Assembly: GCF_009176975.1 (NCBI RefSeq)
Contig: NZ_WEZG01000011.1
Coordinates: 62,001-126,000, forward strand
Direction of reading: 5' to 3'
Source of the DNA: Aureimonas psammosilenae
Lineage (GTDB): Bacteria > Pseudomonadota > Alphaproteobacteria > Rhizobiales > Rhizobiaceae
DNA length: 64,000 bases
Positions 44,131-52,742 of the stretch are shown here, piece by piece. Each line of letters begins with the position of its first letter. Position 1 is the first letter of the stretch. The notes beneath the pieces were generated by a model, which was not told where the DNA came from, did no database searches, and saw nothing but the letters and a program-made list of their open reading frames with translations. Made by a program: the position numbers and the translations under genes.

Positions 44131-44783
44131 CGAAGGGGCTCGTCACGGCGGGACCGGCGATCGAGACGATCCCCGTCACCAAGCCCGATCTCCTGCTTCT
44201 CGACATCGACGAGGTCGTGCTGCATTTCATCGACCCATTCAGCACCCTTCTGGAAGAGTTCGGCGCGAGGTTGACGCCCAGCAGCTTTCGCCTGACGGGG
44301 AACGTCCACTCCATCGCCACGGGAGCGGCGGTCAGCGGCAACGAACTCGACCGCGTCACGCAGCGCCTCTACGAGGAGCAGGAAGAGCGGCAGATGCCCG
44401 TGGAAGGCGTCGGGCCGGCCTTGACCGCCTTGTCCGAACTCGCCGACATCGTCTTTCTGACCGCCATGACGCCTTCCCATTACGAGAGCCGCCGTCGTCT
44501 TCTCGACAAGGCCGGGCTCCGCTTTCCCATGATCGCCACCCAGCGCTCCAAGGGTGGTGTCGCGGCGGAACTGATGGAGAAGAGAACCGGGCGTCTCGTC
44601 TTCGTGGACGACCTGCCCCCCAATCTCGTGGCGGTTTCGCGCAGCGTGCCGGAGGCACGTCTGGTTCACCTGATGGCGACCACGCTTTTTCGCGACTGCC
44701 TGCCCCCGTTGCCGCCCGGCGCCCGGCAGGCGAAGAACTGGCCGGAAGCGACCGACGTGATCCGATCGCTTCTGGCAGCCTGA
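44127..44783 (+). CDS. HAD-superfamily hydrolase-like protein
   Basis: A protein of 218 residues with the four HAD motifs: nucleophile Asp26 in LLLLDIDEVV (Asp28 acid/base, but Glu in place of the usual Gly of DxDGT), Thr in LTAMTPSHY (motif II), Lys in QRSKGG (motif III) and the acidic FVDDLPPN (motif IV). It should therefore be a phosphatase-type enzyme with an unusual first motif; the substrate is unknown. It is translationally coupled to DUF3572 and converges on dnaE with six bases between stops. Confidence 0.78.
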   Translation: MTKGLVTAGPAIETIPVTKPDLLLLDIDEVVLHFIDPFSTLLEEFGARLTPSSFRLTGNVHSIATGAAVSGNELDRVTQRLYEEQEERQMPVEGVGPALTALSELADIVFLTAMTPSHYESRRRLLDKAGLRFPMIATQRSKGGVAAELMEKRTGRLVFVDDLPPNLVAVSRSVPEARLVHLMATTLFRDCLPPLPPGARQAKNWPEATDVIRSLLAA

Positions 44784-44789
44784 GGCCTC

Positions 44790-47700
44790 TCAGGCGAGTT
44801 CGACATCCACGACGCCCATCGTCGCGCGGATGGCGCCCGCCATCTGCGGCGAAACGCGATACTTGCCGGGCAGCGCGATCTCGATCTCCCGCTCGCCGCC
44901 TTCGCGCATCAGAACCAGCGAGACCTCCGAGTCGCCGCCGACCTGCAGATGCCTGCGCATGGATTCGAACGGCCGGGCATCCTTCAGGAAGACACGCAGC
45001 GACTTCTGTGTTCGAACCGCTTCGTCTTCCAGCGACTGGACGCTCTGCGCCCGCATGGAAACGCCTTCCGGGCGCTCCTCGGCCGCCACGATCAGGATCA
45101 GCGACGAACCGGGCTCCAGCATGTCTCGATAATGCGACAGCGTTTCGGAGAAGAGCACCACCTCGTATTGCCCACTCGGATCGGACATATTGACGATGCC
45201 GATCTTGCCGCCGGTGCGCGTCCGCCGCTCCTGACGCGACACCACAGTGCCGGCAAGGCGACCGGCGCTCGCGCCCCGCCGCACTGCCGCGCAGACATCG
45301 GCATAGGTCTGGACGTGCAGGCGCTTCAGCGTCGCGGCATATTCGTCGAGGGGGTGTGCCGAGAGGTAGAAGCCGATCGCCTGGAACTCGCGCATCAGCT
45401 TTTCGGCCGACGTCCATTTCTCGCATTCGGCGAGATGCAGTTTCTCCAACTCGCCGCTGCCGCCGCCGCCGCCGAACATATCGTCCTGCCCCGACGCGCG
45501 CCCTTCGCTGCGCCATGCCGCATAGCCCGACAGGCGATCGATATTGGCGCAAAGGCTCGCGCGGTCGAAACCGAAACAGTCCAGCGCGCCGGCGGCGATC
45601 AGATGCTCCAGCGTCCGCTTGTTGACGATCTTCGGATCGATCCTGGCGCAGAAATCCTCCAGCGAACGGAAGCCGCTCGCCCCCCGCAGCTCGACGATAT
45701 GCTCCACGGCCTGCTCGCCGACGCCCTTGATCGCTGCCAGCGAATAGAAGATGCGCTTGGCCGACACTTCGAAGGCCTTGTGCGAAGTCTGGATGGACGG
45801 CGCGACGATCTCGATGCCGAGCCGCACGGCGTCGCGCCGAAATTCGTTCAGCTTGTCCGTGTTGCCGACGTCCAGCGTCATGGAGGCGGCGAGGAACTCG
45901 GTCGGGTAGTTCGCCTTGAGATAAGCGGTCTGGTAGGTGACGAGCGCATAGGCCGCCGCATGGCTCTTGTTGAAGCCGTAGTCGGCGAACTTCGCCAGAA
46001 GGTCGAAGATCGTGTTGGCCTGTTCCTTCTTCAGCCCGTTCTTCGTCGCGCCGTCCACGAAGCGGACGCGCTGCGTGTCCATCTCCGCGCGAATCTTCTT
46101 GCCCATGGCGCGACGCAGAAGATCGGCCTCGCCGAGCGAATAGCCCGACAGAACCTGCGCGATCTGCATCACCTGTTCCTGGTAGATGATGACGCCCTGC
46201 GTTTCCTTCAGGATGTGCTCGATCTTCGGATGAAGGAAGTCCGGTTCCTCCTCGCCATGCTTGCGGGCGTTGTAGGTCGGAATGTTCTCCATCGGGCCGG
46301 GGCGATACAGCGCGACGAGCGCGATGATGTCCTCGAGCTGGTCGGGCCGCATGCCGATCAGCGCCTTCCGCATGCCGGCCGATTCCACCTGAAACACGCC
46401 GACGGTCTCGCCGCGCGTCAGCATCTCGAAGGTCGGCTTGTCTTCCAGCGGCAGCTTGCCGAGATCGATTTCGATGTCGCGCCGGGCGATCAGCGCCACC
46501 GCCGTCTGAAGCACGGTGAGCGTCTTCAGGCCGAGGAAGTCGAACTTCACGAGGCCGGCCTGCTCCACCCATTTCATATTGAACTGCGTCACCGGCATGT
46601 CGGATCGGGGATCGCGATACATCGGGACGAGCTTCGACAAAGGCCGGTCGCCGATCACGATGCCGGCCGCGTGGGTCGAGGCGTGGCGGTAGAGCCCCTC
46701 GAGCTTCAGGGCGATCGACAGGAGGCGGTCGACGATCTCCTCCTTCTCTCGCGCTTCCTGAAGACGCGGCTCGCCCTCGATGGCTTGCGCCAGCGTCACC
46801 GGATTGGCTGGGTTCGCCGGCACCATCTTGCAGAGCTTGTCGACATGACCGTAGCTCATCTCCAGCACGCGCCCGACGTCGCGCAGGCACGCCCGCGCCT
46901 GCAGCGTTCCGAAGGTGATGATCTGGCCGACTTGGCTGCGCCCGTACTTTTCCTGCACGTAGCGGATCACCTCGCCGCGCCGCTCCTGGCAGAAGTCGAT
47001 GTCGAAGTCCGGCATCGACACGCGGTCGGGATTGAGGAACCGCTCGAACAGGAGCGAGAAGCGCAAGGGATCGAGGTCGGTGATCGTCAGCACCCAGGCG
47101 ACGAGCGAGCCCGCGCCCGAACCGCGCCCCGGGCCGACCGGAATGCCTTGCGCCTTCGCCCATTTGATGAAGTCAGCGACGATCAGGAAGTAGCCCGGAA
47201 ACTTCATCCGCTCGATGATGCCGAGCTCGTATTCCAGACGCTCGCGATAAACCTGTTCGCTCTGGCCGGGCGCGGTTCCATGCGCGGCGAGACGGGCGAC
47301 AAGCCCCTCCTCCGCCTGGCGACGAAGCTCGGACGCTTCCGCCGCTTCCGCTTCCAGCGGATCGGCATCGGCCCCGGCGAAGCGCGGCAGGATCGGCTTG
47401 CGGGTGCGCACGCGATAGGACGAGCGGCGCGCGATCTCGATCGTGTTCTCCAACGCCTCCGGCAAATCGGCGAACAGTTCCGCCATCGCGTCTTGCGTCT
47501 TCAGGCAATGATCCGTCGTCAAACGACGCCGCTCTTCCTGGCTGACGAGCTTGTTGCTCGCCACCGCGATCAGCGCGTCGTGGGCATCGAAATCGTCCGG
47601 GCAAGTAAAGAAGGGCTCGTTGGTGGCGACGAGAGGCAGGCCAAGTTCGTAGGCGAGTTCGACGGTCTCGGCCTCGACGCGGCGGTTGTAGTTCCGCTGC

Positions 47701-48353
47701 CGCTGCAGCTCGACGTAAAGCCGGTCGCCGAACAAAGCCTGAAGGCGTTCGAGCCGCGCGCGCGCCACCGGCCCTCGGCCCGCCTGGATCGCCGTGCCGA
47801 CCGGACCGAGCGGTCCGCCGGACAGGAGGATGATGCCTTCGCTGCGGCCCTTCAGCCAGTCGAACAGGACATAGGGGCGGCTGTTGCCGTCATGTTCGAG
47901 ATAAGCAAGCGAGACGATCTCGACGAGATTCTCGTAGCCCTTCTCCGTCGCGGCGATGAGAACAAGCGGGGCGAGCGGCGCCTGCATGCGGTCGCGGCCG
48001 AGCCCGCCATCGCTTTCCGCGTCGCCGAAATCCACTTCGAGCTGGCAACCGAAGATCGGTTGAATGCCGGACTTCGCCGCTTTCTCCGAAAATTCGAGAG
48101 CGCCGAAGAGATTGTTGGTGTCGGCGATGCCGATGGCCGGCGCGCCGTCGCCCTTGGCGTGCTTGACGATCTGGTCGATCCGCAGCGCGCCCTCGAGCAA
48201 CGAGAACGCGCTGTGACAGCGCAGATGGATGAAGCGCAGATCGCGAACGGGCTTGCCCGCCTCAGCCGAACCTTCCGCCATCTCGTCCTCGCCTGCCTGC
48301 CATTCCGCAAGCCGCATTGTCTCCTCTCGGTCGACGGGAGTCGAGTCCGGCAC
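44790..48353 (-). CDS. dnaE: DNA polymerase III subunit alpha
   Basis: Replicative polymerase catalytic subunit of 1187 residues. The N-terminal PHP domain begins near residue 42 (FIHLRCHSAFSLLEGA). The polymerase palm has the catalytic PDFDIDF motif with Asp449 and Asp451. The tau/beta-binding and OB regions follow (RTRTGGKIGIVNMSD, about 1055-1070), and the protein ends in a short tail (GVVDVELA). The product length and single-polymerase architecture fit DnaE1. The first 24 residues up to Met25 are variable, so a start at the later ATG is possible. A 28-codon miniprotein gene lies 49 bases upstream on the same strand. Confidence 0.97.
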   Translation of the reverse strand: MPDSTPVDREETMRLAEWQAGEDEMAEGSAEAGKPVRDLRFIHLRCHSAFSLLEGALRIDQIVKHAKGDGAPAIGIADTNNLFGALEFSEKAAKSGIQPIFGCQLEVDFGDAESDGGLGRDRMQAPLAPLVLIAATEKGYENLVEIVSLAYLEHDGNSRPYVLFDWLKGRSEGIILLSGGPLGPVGTAIQAGRGPVARARLERLQALFGDRLYVELQRQRNYNRRVEAETVELAYELGLPLVATNEPFFTCPDDFDAHDALIAVASNKLVSQEERRRLTTDHCLKTQDAMAELFADLPEALENTIEIARRSSYRVRTRKPILPRFAGADADPLEAEAAEASELRRQAEEGLVARLAAHGTAPGQSEQVYRERLEYELGIIERMKFPGYFLIVADFIKWAKAQGIPVGPGRGSGAGSLVAWVLTITDLDPLRFSLLFERFLNPDRVSMPDFDIDFCQERRGEVIRYVQEKYGRSQVGQIITFGTLQARACLRDVGRVLEMSYGHVDKLCKMVPANPANPVTLAQAIEGEPRLQEAREKEEIVDRLLSIALKLEGLYRHASTHAAGIVIGDRPLSKLVPMYRDPRSDMPVTQFNMKWVEQAGLVKFDFLGLKTLTVLQTAVALIARRDIEIDLGKLPLEDKPTFEMLTRGETVGVFQVESAGMRKALIGMRPDQLEDIIALVALYRPGPMENIPTYNARKHGEEEPDFLHPKIEHILKETQGVIIYQEQVMQIAQVLSGYSLGEADLLRRAMGKKIRAEMDTQRVRFVDGATKNGLKKEQANTIFDLLAKFADYGFNKSHAAAYALVTYQTAYLKANYPTEFLAASMTLDVGNTDKLNEFRRDAVRLGIEIVAPSIQTSHKAFEVSAKRIFYSLAAIKGVGEQAVEHIVELRGASGFRSLEDFCARIDPKIVNKRTLEHLIAAGALDCFGFDRASLCANIDRLSGYAAWRSEGRASGQDDMFGGGGGSGELEKLHLAECEKWTSAEKLMREFQAIGFYLSAHPLDEYAATLKRLHVQTYADVCAAVRRGASAGRLAGTVVSRQERRTRTGGKIGIVNMSDPSGQYEVVLFSETLSHYRDMLEPGSSLILIVAAEERPEGVSMRAQSVQSLEDEAVRTQKSLRVFLKDARPFESMRRHLQVGGDSEVSLVLMREGGEREIEIALPGKYRVSPQMAGAIRATMGVVDVELA

Positions 48354-48402
48354 ATCGACGCGACGCCGTTATCCCGCCGAAACTAGACGCCTCGTTGCCC
48401 GA

Positions 48403-48489
48403 TCAGATCGCCGAAAGGAGGAGGCCGAAGCTCATCAGGAACAGGCCGACCGCGATCAAGGACGCCACGTCTTTCAGGATTATCGCCAT
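48403..48489 (-). CDS. 28-residue hydrophobic miniprotein upstream of dnaE
   Basis: A short leftward frame reads MAIILKDVASLIAVGLFLMS and then FGLLLSAI, ending at TGA (48405..48403). About 18 residues in the middle are hydrophobic, enough for one membrane span, and one Lys-Asp pair lies near the N-terminus. The ATG is preceded by AGAGGG with an eight-base spacer, a good ribosome binding site. It lies 49 bases before dnaE and 181 bases after lolD on the same strand. I recall similar tiny membrane proteins near dnaE in rhizobia, but that memory is not firm. Translation is likely, not proven. Confidence 0.6.
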   Translation of the reverse strand: MAIILKDVASLIAVGLFLMSFGLLLSAI

Positions 48490-48670
48490 CGTCGTTCCCT
48501 CTTTGTTCTGTTCTCTTTTTGTACCCATCCCGAGCCGGAGTCAAGCGCTGTCGCGCGAGCGAACACGAGTGGATGGGCGGAACAAGGGAAATGCGGACGA
48601 TGATCTCTCACCGAGCGGATATCCACCGCCGAAAACGTTCGACGGCGGATAAAGGCATGAGTTCCGGCGG

Positions 48671-49366
48671 TCAGCCGATCGTGTGCGGCACGATGCGGCC
48701 GGCATCCAGCGTGACGACGCGGTCCATGCGCTTCGCCAGCTCGTGGTTGTGGGTCGCGATCAAAGCCGCGACGCCGGATTGCCGCACCAGCGCCGTCAGC
48801 GCGTCGAAGACGTAGTGCGAAGTCTTCGGGTCGAGATTGCCGGTCGGCTCGTCCGCGAGGAGCACATAGGGGTTGTTGGCCACCGCCCGCGCGATGGCGA
48901 CGCGCTGCTGTTCGCCGCCCGAGAGCTCGGCCGGGCGATGCGTCGCACGCTTGCCGATCCGCATATATTCCAGAAGCTGCTGCGCCCGGTCGGAGGCTTC
49001 CTTCAGGCCCAATCCCCCGATCATCTGGGGCAGCATGATATTCTCCAACGCGGAGAATTCCGGCAGCAGGTGGTGGAACTGGTAGACGAAGCCGATGGAC
49101 CGGCGGCGCATCTCGGTGCGCCGCGCGTCGTCGAGCCCGCCGCAGGCGACGCCGTTGACATAGACCTCCCCGGCATCCGGGCGCTCCAGCAGACCGGCCA
49201 GATGAAGAAGCGTCGACTTGCCCGTGCCGGACGGAGCGACGAGAGCCACCATTTCGCCGGCGGCGATGGAGAAATCGACGCCCGTCAGAACGTCGAGCCT
49301 CGTTTCGCCTTCGCCGAAATGCCGTTCGATCCGTTGGAGACGCAGGGAATGGGAAACGTCGGTCAT
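48671..49366 (-). CDS. lolD: Lipoprotein-releasing ABC transporter ATP-binding protein LolD
   Basis: ATPase of the Lol system that extracts outer-membrane lipoproteins from the inner membrane. The 231-residue protein has Walker [10 protein letters not shown] (Lys50), the Lol-type [14 protein letters not shown] motif, signature LSGGEQQR (148-155) and Walker B YVLLADEP with Asp172-Glu173. The ATG overlaps the lolC stop by four bases. The gap to the next gene downstream (181 bases) has a hairpin without a T tract. Confidence 0.96.
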   Translation of the reverse strand: MTDVSHSLRLQRIERHFGEGETRLDVLTGVDFSIAAGEMVALVAPSGTGKSTLLHLAGLLERPDAGEVYVNGVACGGLDDARRTEMRRRSIGFVYQFHHLLPEFSALENIMLPQMIGGLGLKEASDRAQQLLEYMRIGKRATHRPAELSGGEQQRVAIARAVANNPYVLLADEPTGNLDPKTSHYVFDALTALVRQSGVAALIATHNHELAKRMDRVVTLDAGRIVPHTIG

Positions 49367-50664
49367 TCGTAGCGAAGCGCCTCGACGGGATCGAGTTTCG
49401 ACGCCTTCCAGGACGGAAGGATCGTGGCGAGAAGCGACAGGCCGAGCGCCATGGCGATGACGCTGACGACCTCGCCGGCATCGATCTCGGCCGGCAGCTT
49501 CGACAGGAAGTAGAATTGCGGGTTGAAGAGAACCGTGCCGGACAGCCACGAGAAGAACTGCCTGATCTCCTCGATATTCAGGCAGAAGACGACGCCGAGG
49601 ATGAGACCGGCGATGGTGCCCGCGACTCCGATGGAAGCGCCGGTGATCAGAAAGACCCGCATCACCGAACCCCGCGTCGCACCCATCGTGCGAAGGATCG
49701 CGATGTCGCGGCCCTTGTCCTTCACCAGCATGAACAGGCCGGAGATGATGTTCAGCGCCGCCACGAGGATGATCAGCGTCAGGATGATGAACATGACGTT
49801 CCGCTCCACCTGCAAGGCGGAGAAGAAGGCCTGGTTGTCGGTCTGCCAGGTGGAGGTGTAGTTCGGCCGCCCGGCGGCGGTCTCGATCGCGCCTTGCAGC
49901 GTCGACACGTCGTCGGGATCGTCGGTGAAGATCTCGATCGAAGCGGCCTTGCCCTCCTGGTTGAAGAAAAGCTGCGCTTCGGACAAAGGCATGTAGACAT
50001 AGGCTGCGTCGAAATCCGACAAGCCGATCTCGAAGATCGCGGTGACCGGATAGGCCTTCACGCGCGGCACGGTGCCGAGCGGCGTGGAGTCGCCCTCCGG
50101 CGCGATCAGCGTGATCTGGTCGCCGAGTTGCAGGCCGAGCGCCTGGGCGAGCCGCGTGCCGATCGCCACGCCGCCACTTTCCTCGAAGCCGTCCAGCGAG
50201 CCGACCTTGATGTTGGACGAGATCGGCGTCAGCATCTTCAAGTCGGCTTCCCGCACGCCCTTGACGAGCGCGAAGGATTTGACGCTGCTGGCGCCGGTAA
50301 CGAGCACCTGTCCATCCACCACGGGCATGGCGAAGGTCACGCCGGGCACCTTCGACACGCGGTCGGCGACTTCGGCATAGTCGGTCAAGGGCGTGTCGAT
50401 GTCGCGCAGCACCACATGGCCGTTCACGCCGAGGATGCGCGATTGCAGTTCGGCGCGAAAGCCGTTCATCACCGACATGACGATGATCAGCGCCGCAACG
50501 CCGAGCATGATGCCGACGAAGGAAAAGCCGGCGATCACGGACACACCGGCGTCGCGCCGCCGGGCGCGCAGATAGCGCCCGGCGATCATCCATTCGAAAC
50601 GCGAGAACGGCTTGACCTTCGCCGCTCCCCTGGCGACGGACGCGTCGAGCGTGGCGGCGCTCAC
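49363..50664 (-). CDS. lolC: Lipoprotein-releasing ABC transporter permease LolC/LolE (LolF-type)
   Basis: Inner-membrane subunit of 433 residues. One transmembrane segment near 38-62 ([20 protein letters not shown]), a large periplasmic domain of about 200 residues, then three C-terminal spans (about 280-310, 330-355 and 390-415) are the LolC/E layout. Only one permease gene accompanies lolD, so the transporter is presumably a homodimeric LolF-type, as is usual in alphaproteobacteria. The start is the GTG at 50664 overlapping the proS stop (GTGA). The C-terminus ends [12 protein letters not shown], the standard end of the family. Confidence 0.95.
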   Translation of the reverse strand: MSAATLDASVARGAAKVKPFSRFEWMIAGRYLRARRRDAGVSVIAGFSFVGIMLGVAALIIVMSVMNGFRAELQSRILGVNGHVVLRDIDTPLTDYAEVADRVSKVPGVTFAMPVVDGQVLVTGASSVKSFALVKGVREADLKMLTPISSNIKVGSLDGFEESGGVAIGTRLAQALGLQLGDQITLIAPEGDSTPLGTVPRVKAYPVTAIFEIGLSDFDAAYVYMPLSEAQLFFNQEGKAASIEIFTDDPDDVSTLQGAIETAAGRPNYTSTWQTDNQAFFSALQVERNVMFIILTLIILVAALNIISGLFMLVKDKGRDIAILRTMGATRGSVMRVFLITGASIGVAGTIAGLILGVVFCLNIEEIRQFFSWLSGTVLFNPQFYFLSKLPAEIDAGEVVSVIAMALGLSLLATILPSWKASKLDPVEALRYE

Positions 50665-51983
50665 GCGGTCAGCCGCCGCAGAACATCGGCGAGCGGCAGC
50701 GTTTCGCGCTCGCCGGTGGCCCGGAACTTCAGCTCGGCCTCGCCGGCCTTGGCGCCGCGCGGGCCGACGATGACCTGAACCGGCAGACCGATGAGGTCCA
50801 TCGTGGCGAATTTCGCGCCGGCGCGGCTGTCCTCGTCGTCCATGAGAACGTCCAGACCGGCGGCCTGCAGCGTCTGGTAGAGCTCCTCGCAGGCTTTGTC
50901 GCAATCGGCGTCGCCCGGCTTCATGTTGACCAGCCCGACATCGAAGGGCGCGACATCCTTCGGCCAGATGATGCCGGCCTCGTCGTGGCTCGCCTCGATG
51001 ATCGCGGCGATCAGCCGGCTCGGGCCGATGCCGTAGGAGCCCATATGCACCGGCACTTCCTTGCCGTCCGGCCCGGTGACGGTGGCGCCCATCGGCTCGG
51101 AATACTTCGTGCCGAAATAGAAGATGTGACCGACCTCGATGCCGCGCGCGGCGACCTTCTCGGCCTCGGGAAGCGCTTCCCACGCCGCCTCGTCGTGCAT
51201 CTCTTCCGTGGCCGCGTAAGGGGTCGTCCAGTTCTTCACGATCTCGGCGAGCGCCGCCGAATCGCGGAAATCGACATCCGTTTCCGGAACCTTCAGTTCC
51301 AGATAATCGCGATGGCAGAAAACGGCGCTTTCGCCGGTCGAGGCCAGGATGATGAATTCGTGGCTGAGATCACCGCCGATCGGCCCGGTATCCGCGCGCA
51401 TCGGAATCGCCTGAAGACCGCAACGCGTGAAGGTGCGCAAGTAAGCGACAAACATGCGGTTATAGGCGTTGCGCGCCGCTTGCCCGTCGAGATCGAAGGA
51501 ATAAGCGTCCTTCATCAGGAACTCGCGCGAGCGCATCACGCCGAAGCGCGGACGCACCTCGTCCCGGAACTTCCACTGGATATGGTAGAGGTTGAGCGGC
51601 AGATCCTTGTAGGAGCGGACATAGGAACGGAAGATATCCGTCACCATTTCCTCGTTGGTCGGGCCGTAGAGCAGTTCGCGCTCGTGGCGATCCTCGATCC
51701 GCAGCATCTCCTTGCCGTAGTCGTCGTAGCGGCCGCTTTCGCGCCAAAGATCGGCCGACTGGATCGTCGGCATCATGATCTCCAGCGCGCCCGAGCGGTT
51801 CTGTTCTTCGCGCACGATCCGGCAGATCTTGTCGAGAACGCGCTTGCCGAGCGGGAGCCACGAATAGATGCCCGCCGACTGCTGGCGGATCATGCCCGCC
51901 CGCAGCATAAGGCGGTGCGAGACGATCTCGGCCTCCTTCGGCGTTTCCTTGAGGATGGGAAGGAAGAACTGCGAAAGACGCAT
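50661..51983 (-). CDS. proS: Prolyl-tRNA synthetase (short alphaproteobacterial form)
   Basis: Class II synthetase of 440 residues charging tRNA-Pro. It starts [20 protein letters not shown] and has class II motif 2 around [21 protein letters not shown] and the [15 protein letters not shown] motif 3. It lacks the editing insertion domain of the longer E. coli-type enzyme (572 residues), as is usual in this class of bacteria, so misacylated Ala-tRNA-Pro would need a separate deacylase. It is followed directly by lolC. Confidence 0.96.
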   Translation of the reverse strand: MRLSQFFLPILKETPKEAEIVSHRLMLRAGMIRQQSAGIYSWLPLGKRVLDKICRIVREEQNRSGALEIMMPTIQSADLWRESGRYDDYGKEMLRIEDRHERELLYGPTNEEMVTDIFRSYVRSYKDLPLNLYHIQWKFRDEVRPRFGVMRSREFLMKDAYSFDLDGQAARNAYNRMFVAYLRTFTRCGLQAIPMRADTGPIGGDLSHEFIILASTGESAVFCHRDYLELKVPETDVDFRDSAALAEIVKNWTTPYAATEEMHDEAAWEALPEAEKVAARGIEVGHIFYFGTKYSEPMGATVTGPDGKEVPVHMGSYGIGPSRLIAAIIEASHDEAGIIWPKDVAPFDVGLVNMKPGDADCDKACEELYQTLQAAGLDVLMDDEDSRAGAKFATMDLIGLPVQVIVGPRGAKAGEAELKFRATGERETLPLADVLRRLTA

Positions 51984-52284
51984 GTCGGACTCGGCCTCGG
52001 GCTATCGGCAACCGCTCTCGGCACGGCTTACGGCGGCAAGATGGCGCGGAAATGGAATAAGCGCCCGATCGTGAACGAGCGGGACGTTTCTAGCCTTAGC
52101 CTCCATGAGACCGGATGGAAAGACGACCCGTTCGGCCCAATTTGCGGGCGACAGGTGCCGGTTTCTTCACCCTGCTGCTCAGAAACATCACAAAATCGAA
52201 ATACCTGATGACAACGAAGCGCCCCGGCGTTACCGTCGCGCTACAAAAATCGCGCGCCAGTGCGCGTCAGCATCATACGGTCTA

Positions 52285-52398
52285 GTCTCGGGAGGACGTG
52301 GTTTTCGGCGCAGCGCCCGCTGCAGCCCCGAAGTTGGTTTCGGAGCAGAACCCAGACCGGAATATTCAAATGCAAGGCTTCGGCCTTGCATTTTTTTT
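52285..52398 (+). ncRNA. Candidate small RNA ending at an orphan intrinsic terminator
   Basis: The 417-base gap between proS and the DUF1467 gene (both leftward) contains a rightward terminator that no rightward gene explains. Upstream of it are a nested stem-loop, TTCGG (52304-52308) with CCGAA (52328-52332) enclosing GCAGC (52310-52314) and GCTGC (52319-52323), then a roughly 35-base less structured linker and the terminal hairpin. This is the usual layout of a trans-acting sRNA of about 110 bases. The 5' end given is a guess: I found no convincing promoter. The rest of the gap (51984-52284) should hold the proS promoter; I see only a short CGCGC/GCGCG stem at 52251-52266. Confidence 0.45.
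52368..52398 (+). terminator. Strong intrinsic terminator with T8 tract, orphan on the plus strand
   Basis: AAATGCAAGGC (52368-52378) and GCCTTGCATTT (52383-52393) form a perfect 11-bp stem around a TTCG tetraloop; the 3' arm merges into a run of eight T (52391-52398). Both flanking genes run leftward, so on the plus strand it has no protein gene to terminate. Read leftward the stem lies just past the DUF1467 stop and is followed by TTGAATATT, a much poorer tract, so it might serve both directions. Confidence 0.88.
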
Positions 52399-52400
52399 CG

Positions 52401-52679
52401 TCACCAGTTTTTCGAACCGTCCGGAACGAGGTTCGGGATACTGTCCAACCCGAAGCCGAAAATCTGCGTCGTCGTGTAGTAGGCAATAAAAGCCAGGGTG
52501 GCAGCGACCGTCGTCCAGAAGGCTTTGCGCGCGAAGCTGAACGTGGCCGGCGCGCCGGGCTCGGTGCCGAGAACGACGTCGTTCTCGTCGCGCTGCGATC
52601 GGATGCCGATCGGCAGAATCGCGAAAAGCACGGTCCACCAGATGATGAAGTAGATCGCGAGCGCGTTGATCCACCCCAA
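52401..52679 (-). CDS. DUF1467 family membrane protein
   Basis: A protein of 92 residues with two transmembrane segments (about 6-26, ALAIYFIIWWTVLFAILPIGI, and about 52-71) joined by a hydrophilic loop RSQRDENDVVLGTEPGAPA that is conserved in DUF1467. Function unknown; the gene is regularly found between rnj and proS in this order. Many relatives also have a methylmalonyl-CoA epimerase gene just upstream, which is missing here. The ATG lies 63 bases after the rnj stop. Confidence 0.9.
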   Translation of the reverse strand: MGWINALAIYFIIWWTVLFAILPIGIRSQRDENDVVLGTEPGAPATFSFARKAFWTTVAATLAFIAYYTTTQIFGFGLDSIPNLVPDGSKNW

Positions 52680-52705
52680 AGGTCAGCCTCCATTGCTCGT
52701 GGGTA

Positions 52706-52732
52706 AGCGCACCGGCCTTCGACCGGTGCGCT
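52706..52732. repeat. Perfect 10-bp hairpin between rnj and the DUF1467 gene
   Basis: AGCGCACCGG (52706-52715) and CCGGTGCGCT (52723-52732) form a perfect stem with a seven-base loop (CCTTCGA). It lies in the 63-base gap just after the rnj stop on the leftward transcript. No T tract follows on either strand, so it is more likely an mRNA-stabilising or partial attenuating hairpin than a full terminator. Confidence 0.7.
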
Positions 52733-52742
52733 CGTTATTCGA

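Noticed and set aside
48626-48648. CCGCCG/CGGCGG hairpin downstream of lolD as a terminator
   Set aside because: No T tract follows on the lolD strand and the stem is only 6 bp.
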